DNA from: Hydrogenophaga sp.
GTDB taxonomy: Bacteria; Pseudomonadota; Gammaproteobacteria; Burkholderiales; Burkholderiaceae_C
Assembly: GCF_025699295.1 (NCBI RefSeq)
Contig: NZ_JAILWB010000010.1
Location: 124,001-188,000 of the forward strand
Length of the DNA: 64,000 bases
Direction: 5' to 3'
How positions within the stretch are numbered: the first letter of the stretch is position 1; each line of letters starts with the position of its first letter. The notes under the pieces were generated by a model. It did no database searches. It saw nothing but the letters and a program-made list of their open reading frames with translations, and was not told where the DNA came from. A program made the position numbers and the translations under genes. Shown here one piece after another: positions 55,178 to 63,031 of this stretch.

Positions 55178-56485
55178 ATGCTCGCTGCCGTGAGCGAGTC
55201 CTCTTCCCCGCCCCCGACACGGCGCATTGCGCACCTGGACATGGACGCCTTCTTCGCGTCGGTCGAGCTCCTGCGCTACCCCCAGCTCAAGGGCCTGCCG
55301 GTGGTGATCGGCGGCGGGCGACGGCGCGAGGACGACCTGCTGGCGCAGGTGCGCAAGGCATTTCCCGAGCGCGAATGGACCGATTCCGACCTGGACCGCA
55401 TCCCGGTCGACTTCTTTCCCCGGCTGGAACACTACGTGGGCCGCGGCGTGGCCACTACGGCGACCTATGCCGCACGCCAGTTCGGCGTCGGATCGGCGAT
55501 GGGCCTGATGAAAGCCGCGAAGCTGTGCCCGCAGGCCATCCTGCTGCCGGTGGACTTTGACGAAGTGCGCCGCATCTCGCGCCTGTTCAAGAGCACCATC
55601 CGCGAGATCGCGCCGGTAATGGAAGACCGCGGCGTGGACGAGGTCTACATCGACTTCACCGACGTGCCCGGCGGCCAGCGCGAGGGCGGTCGGGTGCTCG
55701 CGCGGCTGATCCAGAAAAGCATCTTCCAGACCACGGGGCTGACCTGCTCGATCGGCGTGGCACCCAACAAGCTCATTGCCAAGATGGCGAGCGAGTTCAA
55801 CAAGCCCAACGGCATCAGCATCGTGCAGGCAGAGGACCTGCAGGCGCTGATCTGGCCGCTGCCCTGCCGCAAGATCAATGGCGTCGGGCCCAAGGCCGAT
55901 GCGAAGCTGCAGGGCCACGGCATCCACACCATCGGCGATCTGGCGCAGCGCGAGCGCGGCTGGCTGATTGAAAACTTCGGCAAGAGCTACGGCGCCTGGC
56001 TGCACGAGGTGTCCTGGGGCCGCGACGAGCGCCCCGTGCAGACCGAGAGCGAGCCTGTGAGCATGAGCCGCGAAACCACCTTCGACCGCGACCTGCACGC
56101 CACGCGCGACCGCGCCGAGCTCGGGGCCATCTTCACGCGCCTGTGCGAGCAGGTCGCCGACGACCTGCAGCGCAAGGGCTATGCGGGCAAGACCATCGGC
56201 ATCAAGCTGCGTTACGACAACTTCCAGATCGTCACGCGCGATGTGACCATCGGGCACTTCACGGCGGACGCAGCGACCATCCGCCGCCAGGCCGGCCTGT
56301 GCCTCAAGCGCGTGGACCTGGGGCGGCGCATCCGCCTGCTCGGCGTGCGCGTGGGCAAACTCGTCAAACCCGGGACAGACGGCAGCGTGTCGCAGGTCTA
56401 CAGTGAGCCGGCTTCACCACCCCCAACACGAGACAAGTCCCGCCATGACCGCAACGACCTGCTTTTCCCTGAGCTCGACGGATAG
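55178..56485 (+). CDS. dinB: DNA polymerase IV (Y-family)
   Basis: A translesion DNA polymerase of 435 residues. The catalytic acidic residues are in HLDMDAFFASVE (about 19-30) and VDEVYIDFTD (about 150-159), followed by the thumb (INGVGPKADAKLQGHGIHTI) and the little-finger domain. Between GLPVVIGGG and GRGVATTATYAARQFGV there is an insertion of about 40 residues absent from E. coli Pol IV. The C-terminus ends in NDLLFPELDG, a likely beta-clamp-binding peptide (LLFPEL). The ATG at 55178 or a GTG at 55190 may be the start, as TATGCT ends seven bases before that GTG. The last 41 bases overlap the next gene in another frame. Confidence 0.93.
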   Translation: MLAAVSESSSPPPTRRIAHLDMDAFFASVELLRYPQLKGLPVVIGGGRRREDDLLAQVRKAFPEREWTDSDLDRIPVDFFPRLEHYVGRGVATTATYAARQFGVGSAMGLMKAAKLCPQAILLPVDFDEVRRISRLFKSTIREIAPVMEDRGVDEVYIDFTDVPGGQREGGRVLARLIQKSIFQTTGLTCSIGVAPNKLIAKMASEFNKPNGISIVQAEDLQALIWPLPCRKINGVGPKADAKLQGHGIHTIGDLAQRERGWLIENFGKSYGAWLHEVSWGRDERPVQTESEPVSMSRETTFDRDLHATRDRAELGAIFTRLCEQVADDLQRKGYAGKTIGIKLRYDNFQIVTRDVTIGHFTADAATIRRQAGLCLKRVDLGRRIRLLGVRVGKLVKPGTDGSVSQVYSEPASPPPTRDKSRHDRNDLLFPELDG

Positions 56486-57287
56486 CGTCGCCCACCTGGT
56501 GCTGAACCGCCCCGCCGAACTCAACACCATGCACCCGACCTTCTGGCGCGAACTCGACGAGGTGCTCACCCGGATCCACAACGAGGGCACGGTGCGGGCG
56601 CTGGTCATCAGCAGCACCGGCAAACACTTCAGCGCCGGCATGGCGCTGGAGACCTTCGCGGGTGCCATCAGCATGGACGACCAGAGCCCCGAAGGCCGCG
56701 CCGCCATCTTCGACCTGCTGACCGACATGCAGGCCACGTTCACGAAGCTGGAGAACCTGCGCATCCCGGTGATCTGCGCCATCCAGGGCGGCTGCATTGG
56801 CGGCGCGGTGGACATGGTCACGGCCGCCTGCATCCGCTACGCGAGCGCCGACGCCTTCTTCTGCATCCAGGAGATCAACATCGGCATGGTGGCCGACGTG
56901 GGAACGCTGCAGCGCCTGCCCAAACTGATCCCGTTCGCGGTGGTGAAGGAAATGGCCTACACCGGCCGGCGCCTGCCCGCAGCGAAGGCGTTGGCCTATG
57001 GCCTGGTCAACGAGTTGTTCGACACCCACGAAGCCACGGTGGCCGCCGCGCTGCAGTGCGCGAAGGAAATTGCCACCAAGCCGCCGGTGGCGATCTGGGG
57101 CACCAAGCAGGCCGTGACCTACGCGCGCGACCACTCGGTGGAGGACAGCCTGCGCCAGATGGGCTGGCTACAGGGAGCGGTGTGGAGCAACGCGCATGTG
57201 CGCGAGGCAATCACCGCCATGAAGGACAAGCGCGCGGGCGACTTCGCGCCGCTGAGCTCGCTGCAGTCATTCAAGTCGCTGGGCTGA
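56445..57287 (+). CDS. Enoyl-CoA hydratase/isomerase family, dienoyl-CoA isomerase-like
   Basis: A crotonase-fold enzyme of 280 residues. The oxyanion-hole motifs are SAGMALETFAG and QGGCIGGAVDMVTA. The stretch CIQEINIGMVADVGTLQRLP closely follows that of delta3,5-delta2,4-dienoyl-CoA isomerase, and all three residues used by that enzyme can be placed: the aspartate in GAVDM, the glutamate in IQEIN and the aspartate in VADVG. It therefore probably isomerises dienoyl-CoA intermediates from unsaturated fatty acids with odd-numbered double bonds. The ATG at 56445 lies inside dinB, overlapping it by 41 bases. A GTG-type start 14 codons earlier is possible. Confidence 0.87.
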   Translation: MTATTCFSLSSTDSVAHLVLNRPAELNTMHPTFWRELDEVLTRIHNEGTVRALVISSTGKHFSAGMALETFAGAISMDDQSPEGRAAIFDLLTDMQATFTKLENLRIPVICAIQGGCIGGAVDMVTAACIRYASADAFFCIQEINIGMVADVGTLQRLPKLIPFAVVKEMAYTGRRLPAAKALAYGLVNELFDTHEATVAAALQCAKEIATKPPVAIWGTKQAVTYARDHSVEDSLRQMGWLQGAVWSNAHVREAITAMKDKRAGDFAPLSSLQSFKSLG

Positions 57288-57320
57288 GCGCTGGCGCGTC
57301 GGGCAGGACAGGCCGGCGGG

Positions 57321-57746
57321 TCAGGACAAGCGGTACGTCGCCAGGTGCAGGCTGGTCTCGGTGCTGCTGATGCCGCGGATCAGGCGGATGCGTTCGAGCA
57401 CCTGCGAAAGCTCGGTCAGGCTGGTCGCGCGCAGCTCGGCCAGCAGGTCCCAGCGGCCATTGGTGTCATGCAACTCTGCCACGCCCGGCTCACCCAGCAG
57501 GCTGGCAATGACGGCGCGGGTCTGGTTCCCTTCCACCGCCACGCTCATCCACGCGCTGATGCCGGTGGGTTCGGCGTCCGGCCGCAGGCGCACCGTGTAG
57601 CCCACGATCACCCCTGTGTCTTCCAGCCGGGTGATGCGGTTGGTGACGGTGCCGCGCGAGACGCCGAGCGCCTTGGCCAGTGCCGCCACGTTGGTGCGCG
57701 CGTCCTTGCGCAGCAAGGAGATCAGCTGTTGGTCGAGGGCATCCAT
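57321..57746 (-). CDS. Lrp/AsnC-family transcriptional regulator
   Basis: A 141-residue regulator with an N-terminal helix-turn-helix (about 1-50: ALAKALGVSRGTVTNRITRL) and a C-terminal RAM ligand domain (about 65-138). Lrp-type regulators respond to amino acids. It is divergent from the ornithine cyclodeaminase gene with a 121-base A+T-rich gap containing a dyad, so it very likely controls that gene and itself. No Shine-Dalgarno is visible. CATAAT ends six bases before the ATG, so the message may be leaderless. Confidence 0.92.
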   Translation of the reverse strand: MDALDQQLISLLRKDARTNVAALAKALGVSRGTVTNRITRLEDTGVIVGYTVRLRPDAEPTGISAWMSVAVEGNQTRAVIASLLGEPGVAELHDTNGRWDLLAELRATSLTELSQVLERIRLIRGISSTETSLHLATYRLS

Positions 57747-57773
57747 ATGTGCATTATGTTATCCAACACTGAC

Positions 57774-57803
57774 GTATTGCCAATTTTCTGCCGTAATTGA
57801 TAC
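57774..57803. promoter_or_regulatory. Dyad in the Lrp/ornithine cyclodeaminase intergenic region
   Basis: GTAT-TGC-CAATT (57774-57785) and AATTG-ATAC (57795-57803) form an imperfect palindrome in the most A+T-rich stretch of the window. It lies between two divergent starts, and TTGGCA on the minus strand within it could be the -35 of the regulator gene. Its position and base content suit an Lrp-type operator. Other A+T tracts on both sides may be further contacts. Confidence 0.45.
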
Positions 57804-57867
57804 AGAGTTGTCGATTTACATTGACGCGGAGGCTTGAGAGACTGGGTGCATCTGCAAGGACATCCCC

Positions 57868-58938
57868 ATGAACACCCCCACCTCCCCCGCCCTGCCCACC
57901 CTGTTCCTGAGTGCCCAGGATGTGGCCACGCTCGTCCAACGCATCGGCCTGCCCACTGTGCTGGAACGCATGGCCAGCACCCTGCACGCCGACTACCTGC
58001 GCTGGCCGGCGTTTGACAAATCCGCGCGCGTGGCCAGTCACTCGGCCGACGGCGTGATCGAGCTCATGCCGATCGCCGACGACACCACCTTCGCCTTCAA
58101 GTACGTCAACGGCCACCCGAAAAACACCCGCAGCGGACTGCCCACCGTCATGGCGTTCGGCGTGCTGGCGGACGTGGCCACCGGTGTGCCTCTGCTGCTG
58201 AGCGAACTCACGCTGACCACCGCGCTGCGCACCGCCGCCATGTCGGTGGTGGCCGCGCGCGCCCTGGCCCGCCCGGACAGCCGCCGCATGGCACTGATCG
58301 GCAACGGCGCGCAAAGCGAGTTCCAGGCCCTGGCCTTTCACCACCTCATGGGCATTGACGAGGTCCGCCTGTACGACACCGACCCCGCCGCCACGCGCAA
58401 GCTGATGGCCAATCTGGCGGGCCTGCGCGGCCTGCGCCTGATCGCGTGCGAGAGCAGCAAGCAGGCCGTGCGCGGCGCCGACATCGTGACCACCGTCACC
58501 GCCGACAAGACCAACGCCACCATCCTCACGCCCGAGATGATCGAACCCGGCATGCACGTCAACGGCGTGGGCGGCGACTGCCCCGGCAAGACCGAGCTGC
58601 ACGCCGATGTGCTGCGCCAGGCCGGGGTGTTCGTGGAGTACGAACCTCAGACCCGCATCGAGGGCGACCTGCAGCAATTGCCGGCCGACTTTCCCGTCAC
58701 CGAACTCTGGCGCGTGCTGGCCGGCCGGGCGGACGGCCGCACGGACAAGGCGCAGGTGACGGTCTTCGACTCGGTGGGCTTCGCGCTGGAGGACTATTCG
58801 GCGCTGCGTTTCCTGAAGGAAGCGGCGGGTGAACTGGGCCTGGGCCAGGCACTGCCGCTGGTCCCTGGCCTGGCCGACCCGAAAGACCTGTTCGGGCTGC
58901 TGCACCGCGCACCTACTCCACTGGCGCTCGCCGCATGA
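57868..58938 (+). CDS. Ornithine cyclodeaminase / mu-crystallin family protein
   Basis: A 356-residue member of the family that converts ornithine to proline and ammonia, or reduces related imines. The NAD(H) motif is ALIGNGAQSEFQ (about 140-151), with GVPLLLSELTLTTALRTAAM before it and HVNGVGGDCPGKTEL after it; the latter carries the aspartate of true cyclodeaminases. AAGGA precedes the ATG. It diverges from the Lrp-type regulator and is followed 49 bases later by a histone-deacetylase-like hydrolase. An alternative is a ketimine reductase or alanine dehydrogenase of the same family. Confidence 0.88.
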   Translation: MNTPTSPALPTLFLSAQDVATLVQRIGLPTVLERMASTLHADYLRWPAFDKSARVASHSADGVIELMPIADDTTFAFKYVNGHPKNTRSGLPTVMAFGVLADVATGVPLLLSELTLTTALRTAAMSVVAARALARPDSRRMALIGNGAQSEFQALAFHHLMGIDEVRLYDTDPAATRKLMANLAGLRGLRLIACESSKQAVRGADIVTTVTADKTNATILTPEMIEPGMHVNGVGGDCPGKTELHADVLRQAGVFVEYEPQTRIEGDLQQLPADFPVTELWRVLAGRADGRTDKAQVTVFDSVGFALEDYSALRFLKEAAGELGLGQALPLVPGLADPKDLFGLLHRAPTPLALAA

Positions 58939-58987
58939 GGTCGCCGCTTTCGCTAGGATGAGCGGCCTCCCTCACGATCCGCCTTGC

Positions 58988-60049
58988 ATGAAGACCTTCC
59001 ACAACCCCCACCACGCCGGCCACGCCGGGCAGCAGGAAATGTTTCGCGGCCGCATGGTGCCCTGCCATGAGGTGCCCGCGCGGCTGGATTTCGTGCTCGC
59101 CGAGATGCAACGCCGCCCGCTCGGCCCGCTGACCCCGCCGGCGGTGGACGATGCCACGCTGGACATCGCCATCGCGCGCGTGCACAGCGCGCGCTACCTG
59201 GACTTCCTCGCCCGCGCCTGGGACGACTGGGTGGCGATGGAGCCGGCGAACGCGCAGCGCGACGCCCTGCCCTCGGTCTGGCCGCTGTCCAGCCGCCACG
59301 GGTTCCGCAACGACGTGCTGCCGGGCAACTTCGCCGCACGCCTGGGCCTGTTCGCGTTCGACTCGGGTTCGCCCCTGACCGCCGGCACCTGGGCCGCCGC
59401 CCGCGGTGGCGCGGCCTGCGCACTGGCTGCGGCCAACGCGGTGGCACAGGGCGAGCGCAGCGCGTTCGCGCTCACCCGCCCCCCTGGCCACCACGCCGGG
59501 CCGGACTTTCTGGGCGGTTACTGCTTCCTGAACAACGCAGCGATCGCCGCGCAGGCGCTGCGCGATGCCGGCCACGCCAGGGTCGCCGTGCTGGACGTGG
59601 ACTACCACCACGGCAACGGCACACAGACCATCTTCTACGAGCGCCCCGACGTGCTCACGGTCTCGATCCACGGCGACCCGGCGACCGAGTACCCGTTCTT
59701 CCTCGGGCACGCGGACGAGCGGGGCGCGGGTGAAGGCACGGGTTTCAACCTCAACCTGCCGCTGCCACGCGGCACGGGCTTTGCGTCCTGGCGCGCCACG
59801 CTGGACACCGCGCTGCGGGCCGTGCGCGACTTCGGCGCCAGCGCGCTGGTCGTTCCCATGGGCCTGGACACCTTCGAGGGCGACCCGATCTCGGGTTTCA
59901 CGCTCCAGAGCGCGGACTACGCCGCCATCGGCGCCGCGCTGGCGGGCGCCGGCCTTCCAGCCGTGTTCACCTTCGAAGGCGGCTACGCGGTGGACGAGGT
60001 CGGCACCAACGCGGTCAACCTGCTCGAAGGCTTCCAGCAGGCCTCCTGA
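58988..60049 (+). CDS. Histone-deacetylase-family amidohydrolase (acetylpolyamine amidohydrolase-like)
   Basis: A zinc-dependent deacetylase-fold enzyme of 353 residues. It shows TRPPGHHAGPDFLGGYC (about 164-180), the metal ligands in DVDYHHGNGTQTIF (about 203) and MGLDTFEGD (about 290), and FEGGYAVDEVGTN near the end with the catalytic-site tyrosine. Bacterial members often remove acetyl groups from polyamines. Next to ornithine cyclodeaminase this suggests a polyamine/ornithine route. The ATG at 58988 starts the family-typical KTFHNPHH; the frame is open further upstream. A strong terminator follows 12 bases after the stop. Confidence 0.88.
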   Translation: MKTFHNPHHAGHAGQQEMFRGRMVPCHEVPARLDFVLAEMQRRPLGPLTPPAVDDATLDIAIARVHSARYLDFLARAWDDWVAMEPANAQRDALPSVWPLSSRHGFRNDVLPGNFAARLGLFAFDSGSPLTAGTWAAARGGAACALAAANAVAQGERSAFALTRPPGHHAGPDFLGGYCFLNNAAIAAQALRDAGHARVAVLDVDYHHGNGTQTIFYERPDVLTVSIHGDPATEYPFFLGHADERGAGEGTGFNLNLPLPRGTGFASWRATLDTALRAVRDFGASALVVPMGLDTFEGDPISGFTLQSADYAAIGAALAGAGLPAVFTFEGGYAVDEVGTNAVNLLEGFQQAS

Positions 60050-60061
60050 GACGCGGACGGC

Positions 60062-60104
60062 AAAAAAGGCCCTGGTGTGACAGCCTTCACACCAGGGCCT
60101 TTTT
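60062..60104. terminator. Strong intrinsic terminator after the deacetylase-like gene
   Basis: AAAAAAGGCCCTGGTGTGA (60062-60080) pairs with TCACACCAGGGCCTTTTT (60087-60104) around a six-base loop. It has A-rich and T-rich flanks, so it can work in both directions. It separates the ornithine/deacetylase genes from the DUF3034 cluster. Confidence 0.93.
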
Positions 60105-60190
60105 GTGTGTCGACCTGAATCCAGTGGGCGGCACGGCGCGTAACCAGAAGGCCAACAACACCCTTCTGCCACTTCACGAGCCACAGCCCC

Positions 60191-61141
60191 ATGAAACACC
60201 AGTCCAAAAAATCCCCTCACCACAGGGCCCTGCGCCTGCTGCCTCTGGCCGCCACCGTCGCGCTGCTGTCGGCCACGCCGGGACATGCCGACACCGGCAA
60301 GCTGCTGCTCACCGGCGGCGTGAGCAGCGTGGAAGGCGCTGCCGGCGGCGGCATCTCACCCTGGGCCGTGATCGGCAGCCAGGCCACCGAAGGTGAAGTG
60401 GGCGTGTCGGCGTTCGCGAGCCGCGCCGTGACGCGCGACTACGGCCTGAGCGCCTACGGCGTGGCCGTGGGCATCCACGACCGGTTCGAAGTCTCGGCAG
60501 CGCGCCAGGACTTCAACACCGGCAACACCGGCACCCTGCTCGGCCTGCCCGGTCTGCATCTGAAGCAGGACGTGCTGGGCGCGAAGTGGCGCGTCGCGGG
60601 TGACGCCGTGCTCGACAGCGACAGCCTGATGCCGCAGATCGCCGTGGGCGTGCAGTTCAAGAACCTTCAGTCCAGCGGGCTGGACGGCACGCTCGACACG
60701 CTGGGCGCGAAGCGGCGCGGCACCGATGTGTATGTGAGCGCCACCAAACTCTTCCTGGCGCAGGGCATTCTGGTCAACGCCATGCTGCGCGCCACGCAGG
60801 CCAACCAGGGCGGCCTGCTGGGTTTCGGAGCCCGGCTCGGCGGTGCCGACAACGGCTACGAGCTCCAGCCCGAGATCTCGGTGGCGTATCTGGTCAGCAG
60901 CAAGCTGGCAGTGGGTGTCGAATACCGCGCCATGCCCAACAAGCTCGAGCGCGCCGGCCAGGCTGCGGGCCTGGGCGACGGCCTGCGTGGCGACGACTGG
61001 ATGGATCTCTTCATCGCCTACGCGCCGAGCAAGAACGTCTCCCTGACCGCCGCCTATGTGGACCTGGGCCGCATCGTGCCCGCAACCACCCAGCGGCGCA
61101 AACAGACCGGTGTCTACCTCTCGGCCCAGATCGCATTCTGA
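60191..61141 (+). CDS. DUF3034 family exported protein
   Basis: A 316-residue exported protein, likely an outer-membrane beta barrel. The signal peptide (about residues 13-33, cleavage near GHADTG) is followed by alternating hydrophobic beta strands (YGLSAYGVAVGIHDRFEVSA, YELQPEISVAYLVSSKLAVG) and ends in a terminal aromatic strand VYLSAQIAF, as outer-membrane barrels do. It matches the DUF3034 family, whose function is unknown. It is first in a five-gene run with a globin, a cupredoxin, an ECF sigma factor and its anti-sigma factor. The gap before it is 86 bases after a terminator and holds the promoter, which I could not identify. Confidence 0.85.
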   Translation: MKHQSKKSPHHRALRLLPLAATVALLSATPGHADTGKLLLTGGVSSVEGAAGGGISPWAVIGSQATEGEVGVSAFASRAVTRDYGLSAYGVAVGIHDRFEVSAARQDFNTGNTGTLLGLPGLHLKQDVLGAKWRVAGDAVLDSDSLMPQIAVGVQFKNLQSSGLDGTLDTLGAKRRGTDVYVSATKLFLAQGILVNAMLRATQANQGGLLGFGARLGGADNGYELQPEISVAYLVSSKLAVGVEYRAMPNKLERAGQAAGLGDGLRGDDWMDLFIAYAPSKNVSLTAAYVDLGRIVPATTQRRKQTGVYLSAQIAF

Positions 61142-61164
61142 ACAACCTCTGCACAGGCTCCACC

Positions 61165-61635
61165 ATGAAACACCTCATCACCGCCACCGCCCTCACCCTG
61201 TTCGCGCTCTCCAGCGGTGCTCTGCTGGCCCAGACCCCCGCGCCGAGCACCGCCAGCGCCTACCCCGTCGCCCCCGCCCCCGGCCTGTACCAGGCCTTCG
61301 GCGAGCAGGCCGGCATCCGCAGCCTCATGGACGACTTCGTGCAACGCCTGCGCGCCGACCCGCGCATCGGTGACCAGTTCAAGGACACCAACCTGCCCAA
61401 CCTCGCGAAGTCGCTCGGTGACCAGCTCTGCCAGCTCTCGGGCGGCCCCTGCGTCTACAAGGGCCCGGACATGAAAACCGCCCACCAGGACCGCGACATC
61501 ACCAAGGCGCATTTCAACGCCCTGGTCGAGGTGCTGCAGGACAGCATGAACGCGCGGGGTATTCCTTTCACGCGGCAGAACCAGATGCTGGCCCTGCTCG
61601 CCCCCATGCACCGTGACACCATCACCGTGCGGTGA
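61165..61635 (+). CDS. Exported group 1 truncated hemoglobin
   Basis: A small globin of 156 residues with an N-terminal signal peptide (hydrophobic core about 7-20, cleavage near LLAQ), so it should be periplasmic. The globin part (about 40-156) has LYQAFGEQAGIRSLMDDFV, the region LCQLSGGPCVYKGPDMKTAH and a proximal-histidine candidate in KAHFNALVEVLQD. Two cysteines flank SGG and might form a disulphide. Truncated globins bind O2 or NO. An exported one is less usual than the cytoplasmic form and suggests NO or oxygen chemistry in the periplasm. It sits 23 bases after the DUF3034 gene and 22 bases before the cupredoxin gene. Confidence 0.87.
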   Translation: MKHLITATALTLFALSSGALLAQTPAPSTASAYPVAPAPGLYQAFGEQAGIRSLMDDFVQRLRADPRIGDQFKDTNLPNLAKSLGDQLCQLSGGPCVYKGPDMKTAHQDRDITKAHFNALVEVLQDSMNARGIPFTRQNQMLALLAPMHRDTITVR

Positions 61636-61657
61636 AGACTGAACGGACCCACCCGCC

Positions 61658-62317
61658 ATGACCTCCCGCGCCACGCTGGCCACACTGCTGGTTTCGTCCC
61701 TGCTGATGCCCCTGGCCGCGACCGCGGCGACCATACAGGTGGCGGTGCTCGCGCGAGATGGCCTGCCACTCGCCGACGCCGTGGTGGTGATTGAGCCGCT
61801 GACGGTCAGCCAACCCGTCGCGCCCCTGCCGGCACAGGCCACGATCCAGCAACTCAAGATGCAGTTCGTGCCCGGTACCAGCGTGCTGCCGGTGGGTTCG
61901 CGCGTGAGATTCGTCAACCTCGACAGCTGGGACCACCATGTGCGTGGCGTGCCCGCTGGCCTGACAGGTCTCAACGCGGGTCCTGACGCGGGCTTCGAAC
62001 TGCGGCTGGACGGCCAGGCAGCCGGCAAGGACGCTGCCGTGGTCGATGTGACACTGACCAGAGCCGGCGCCATGCAACTGGGCTGTCACCTGCACAGTTC
62101 CATGCGAGGCTTCATCTTCGTGACCGACTCGCCGTGGGCCGTCAAGACCGACGCGCAGGGCATGGCGATGCTGCGGGATGTGCCCGAGGGTGCGGCACGC
62201 CTGCGCGTGTGGCACGGGGAGCAGATCGTCGAACCCGCACCCGGCACGCTCACGGTCACCAGCGTCACGGCGCTGACCGTTCCCACCCAGGTCCAGCCGC
62301 GCAGGAGACGGCCATGA
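61658..62317 (+). CDS. Exported cupredoxin-like (plastocyanin/methylamine-utilization type) protein
   Basis: A 219-residue exported protein. The signal peptide is about 1-24 (cleavage near ATAA). The main domain is cupredoxin-like, with copper ligands visible in SWDHHVRG and LGCHLHSSMRG: the histidine, then the Cys-His-Met pattern of type 1 copper sites. A C-terminal segment (AMLRDVPEGAARLRVWHGE) resembles the methylamine-utilization/plastocyanin-like family. It could pass electrons to or from a periplasmic partner such as the globin encoded upstream. Its TGA overlaps an in-frame ATG of the next gene at 62314 that has AGGAG before it. Confidence 0.83.
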   Translation: MTSRATLATLLVSSLLMPLAATAATIQVAVLARDGLPLADAVVVIEPLTVSQPVAPLPAQATIQQLKMQFVPGTSVLPVGSRVRFVNLDSWDHHVRGVPAGLTGLNAGPDAGFELRLDGQAAGKDAAVVDVTLTRAGAMQLGCHLHSSMRGFIFVTDSPWAVKTDAQGMAMLRDVPEGAARLRVWHGEQIVEPAPGTLTVTSVTALTVPTQVQPRRRRP

Positions 62318-62448
62318 AACACCCCGTTCGACACCCCGACGCCCGTGCCCGTGTGGTGCGCGCTGGCGCCGTACTGCAATGGGCATGGAGCCGCACCCCG
62401 AATGCACCGGGCAGAACAGAGGTACCAGGCCTGCCGCACAATGCGGCC

Positions 62449-63021
62449 ATGACACACAGCCCCGACGAAGCCCTCATCGCCCTGATCGACCGCGTGGCGC
62501 TGCGCGATGAAGCGGCTCTGAAGGCGCTGTACGACACGGTGTCGTCCAAGCTCTACGGGCTCGCGCTGCGCGTGGTGAACAAGCACGAATGGGCCGAAGA
62601 CGTGTTGCAGGAGACCTTCCTGCAGATCTGGCGTTCGGCCGCCGACTACCGTGCCAGCCTGAGCCCGCCCATGGCCTGGCTGGGCATCATCGTGCGCAGC
62701 CGATCGCTGGACTGCCTTCGCCGGCGCAGCGCCGAGCGCGCCCACCTGACAGACGAGATCGACGACGTGATGGCCGACACGATGGAAGGCCCTTCCCCCA
62801 ACCCCATGGACGTGAGCCTGGCCAGCCAGCAGGCGTGGGCGCTGCACCAGTGCCTGGGCAAGCTGGAGAGCCGCCAGCGCGAGGTGGTCAGCCTGGCCTA
62901 TCTGCGCGACCTGAGCCACAGCGAACTGGCCGAGCAGCTCAAGCTGCCGCTGGGCACCGTCAAGACCTGGATCCGCCGCGGACTGGAGCAACTGCGCACC
63001 TGCATGGCGCGCTTTGCCTGA
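62449..63021 (+). CDS. ECF-type RNA polymerase sigma factor
   Basis: An extracytoplasmic-function sigma factor of 190 residues. Region 2 (about 20-90) has EWAEDVLQETFLQIWRSA; region 4 (about 130-185) has REVVSLAYLRDLSHSELAEQ and GTVKTWIRRGLEQLR. It resembles the SigK-like group that pairs with RskA-type anti-sigma factors. I used the ATG at 62449 because the family begins there and the 45 codons before it have codon use unlike the gene. An in-frame ATG at 62314, with AGGAG and an ATGA overlap to the cupredoxin gene, is a serious alternative and would give 235 residues. It is 10 bases upstream of its anti-sigma gene. Confidence 0.88.
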   Translation: MTHSPDEALIALIDRVALRDEAALKALYDTVSSKLYGLALRVVNKHEWAEDVLQETFLQIWRSAADYRASLSPPMAWLGIIVRSRSLDCLRRRSAERAHLTDEIDDVMADTMEGPSPNPMDVSLASQQAWALHQCLGKLESRQREVVSLAYLRDLSHSELAEQLKLPLGTVKTWIRRGLEQLRTCMARFA

Positions 63022-63031
63022 GGACCCCGAC

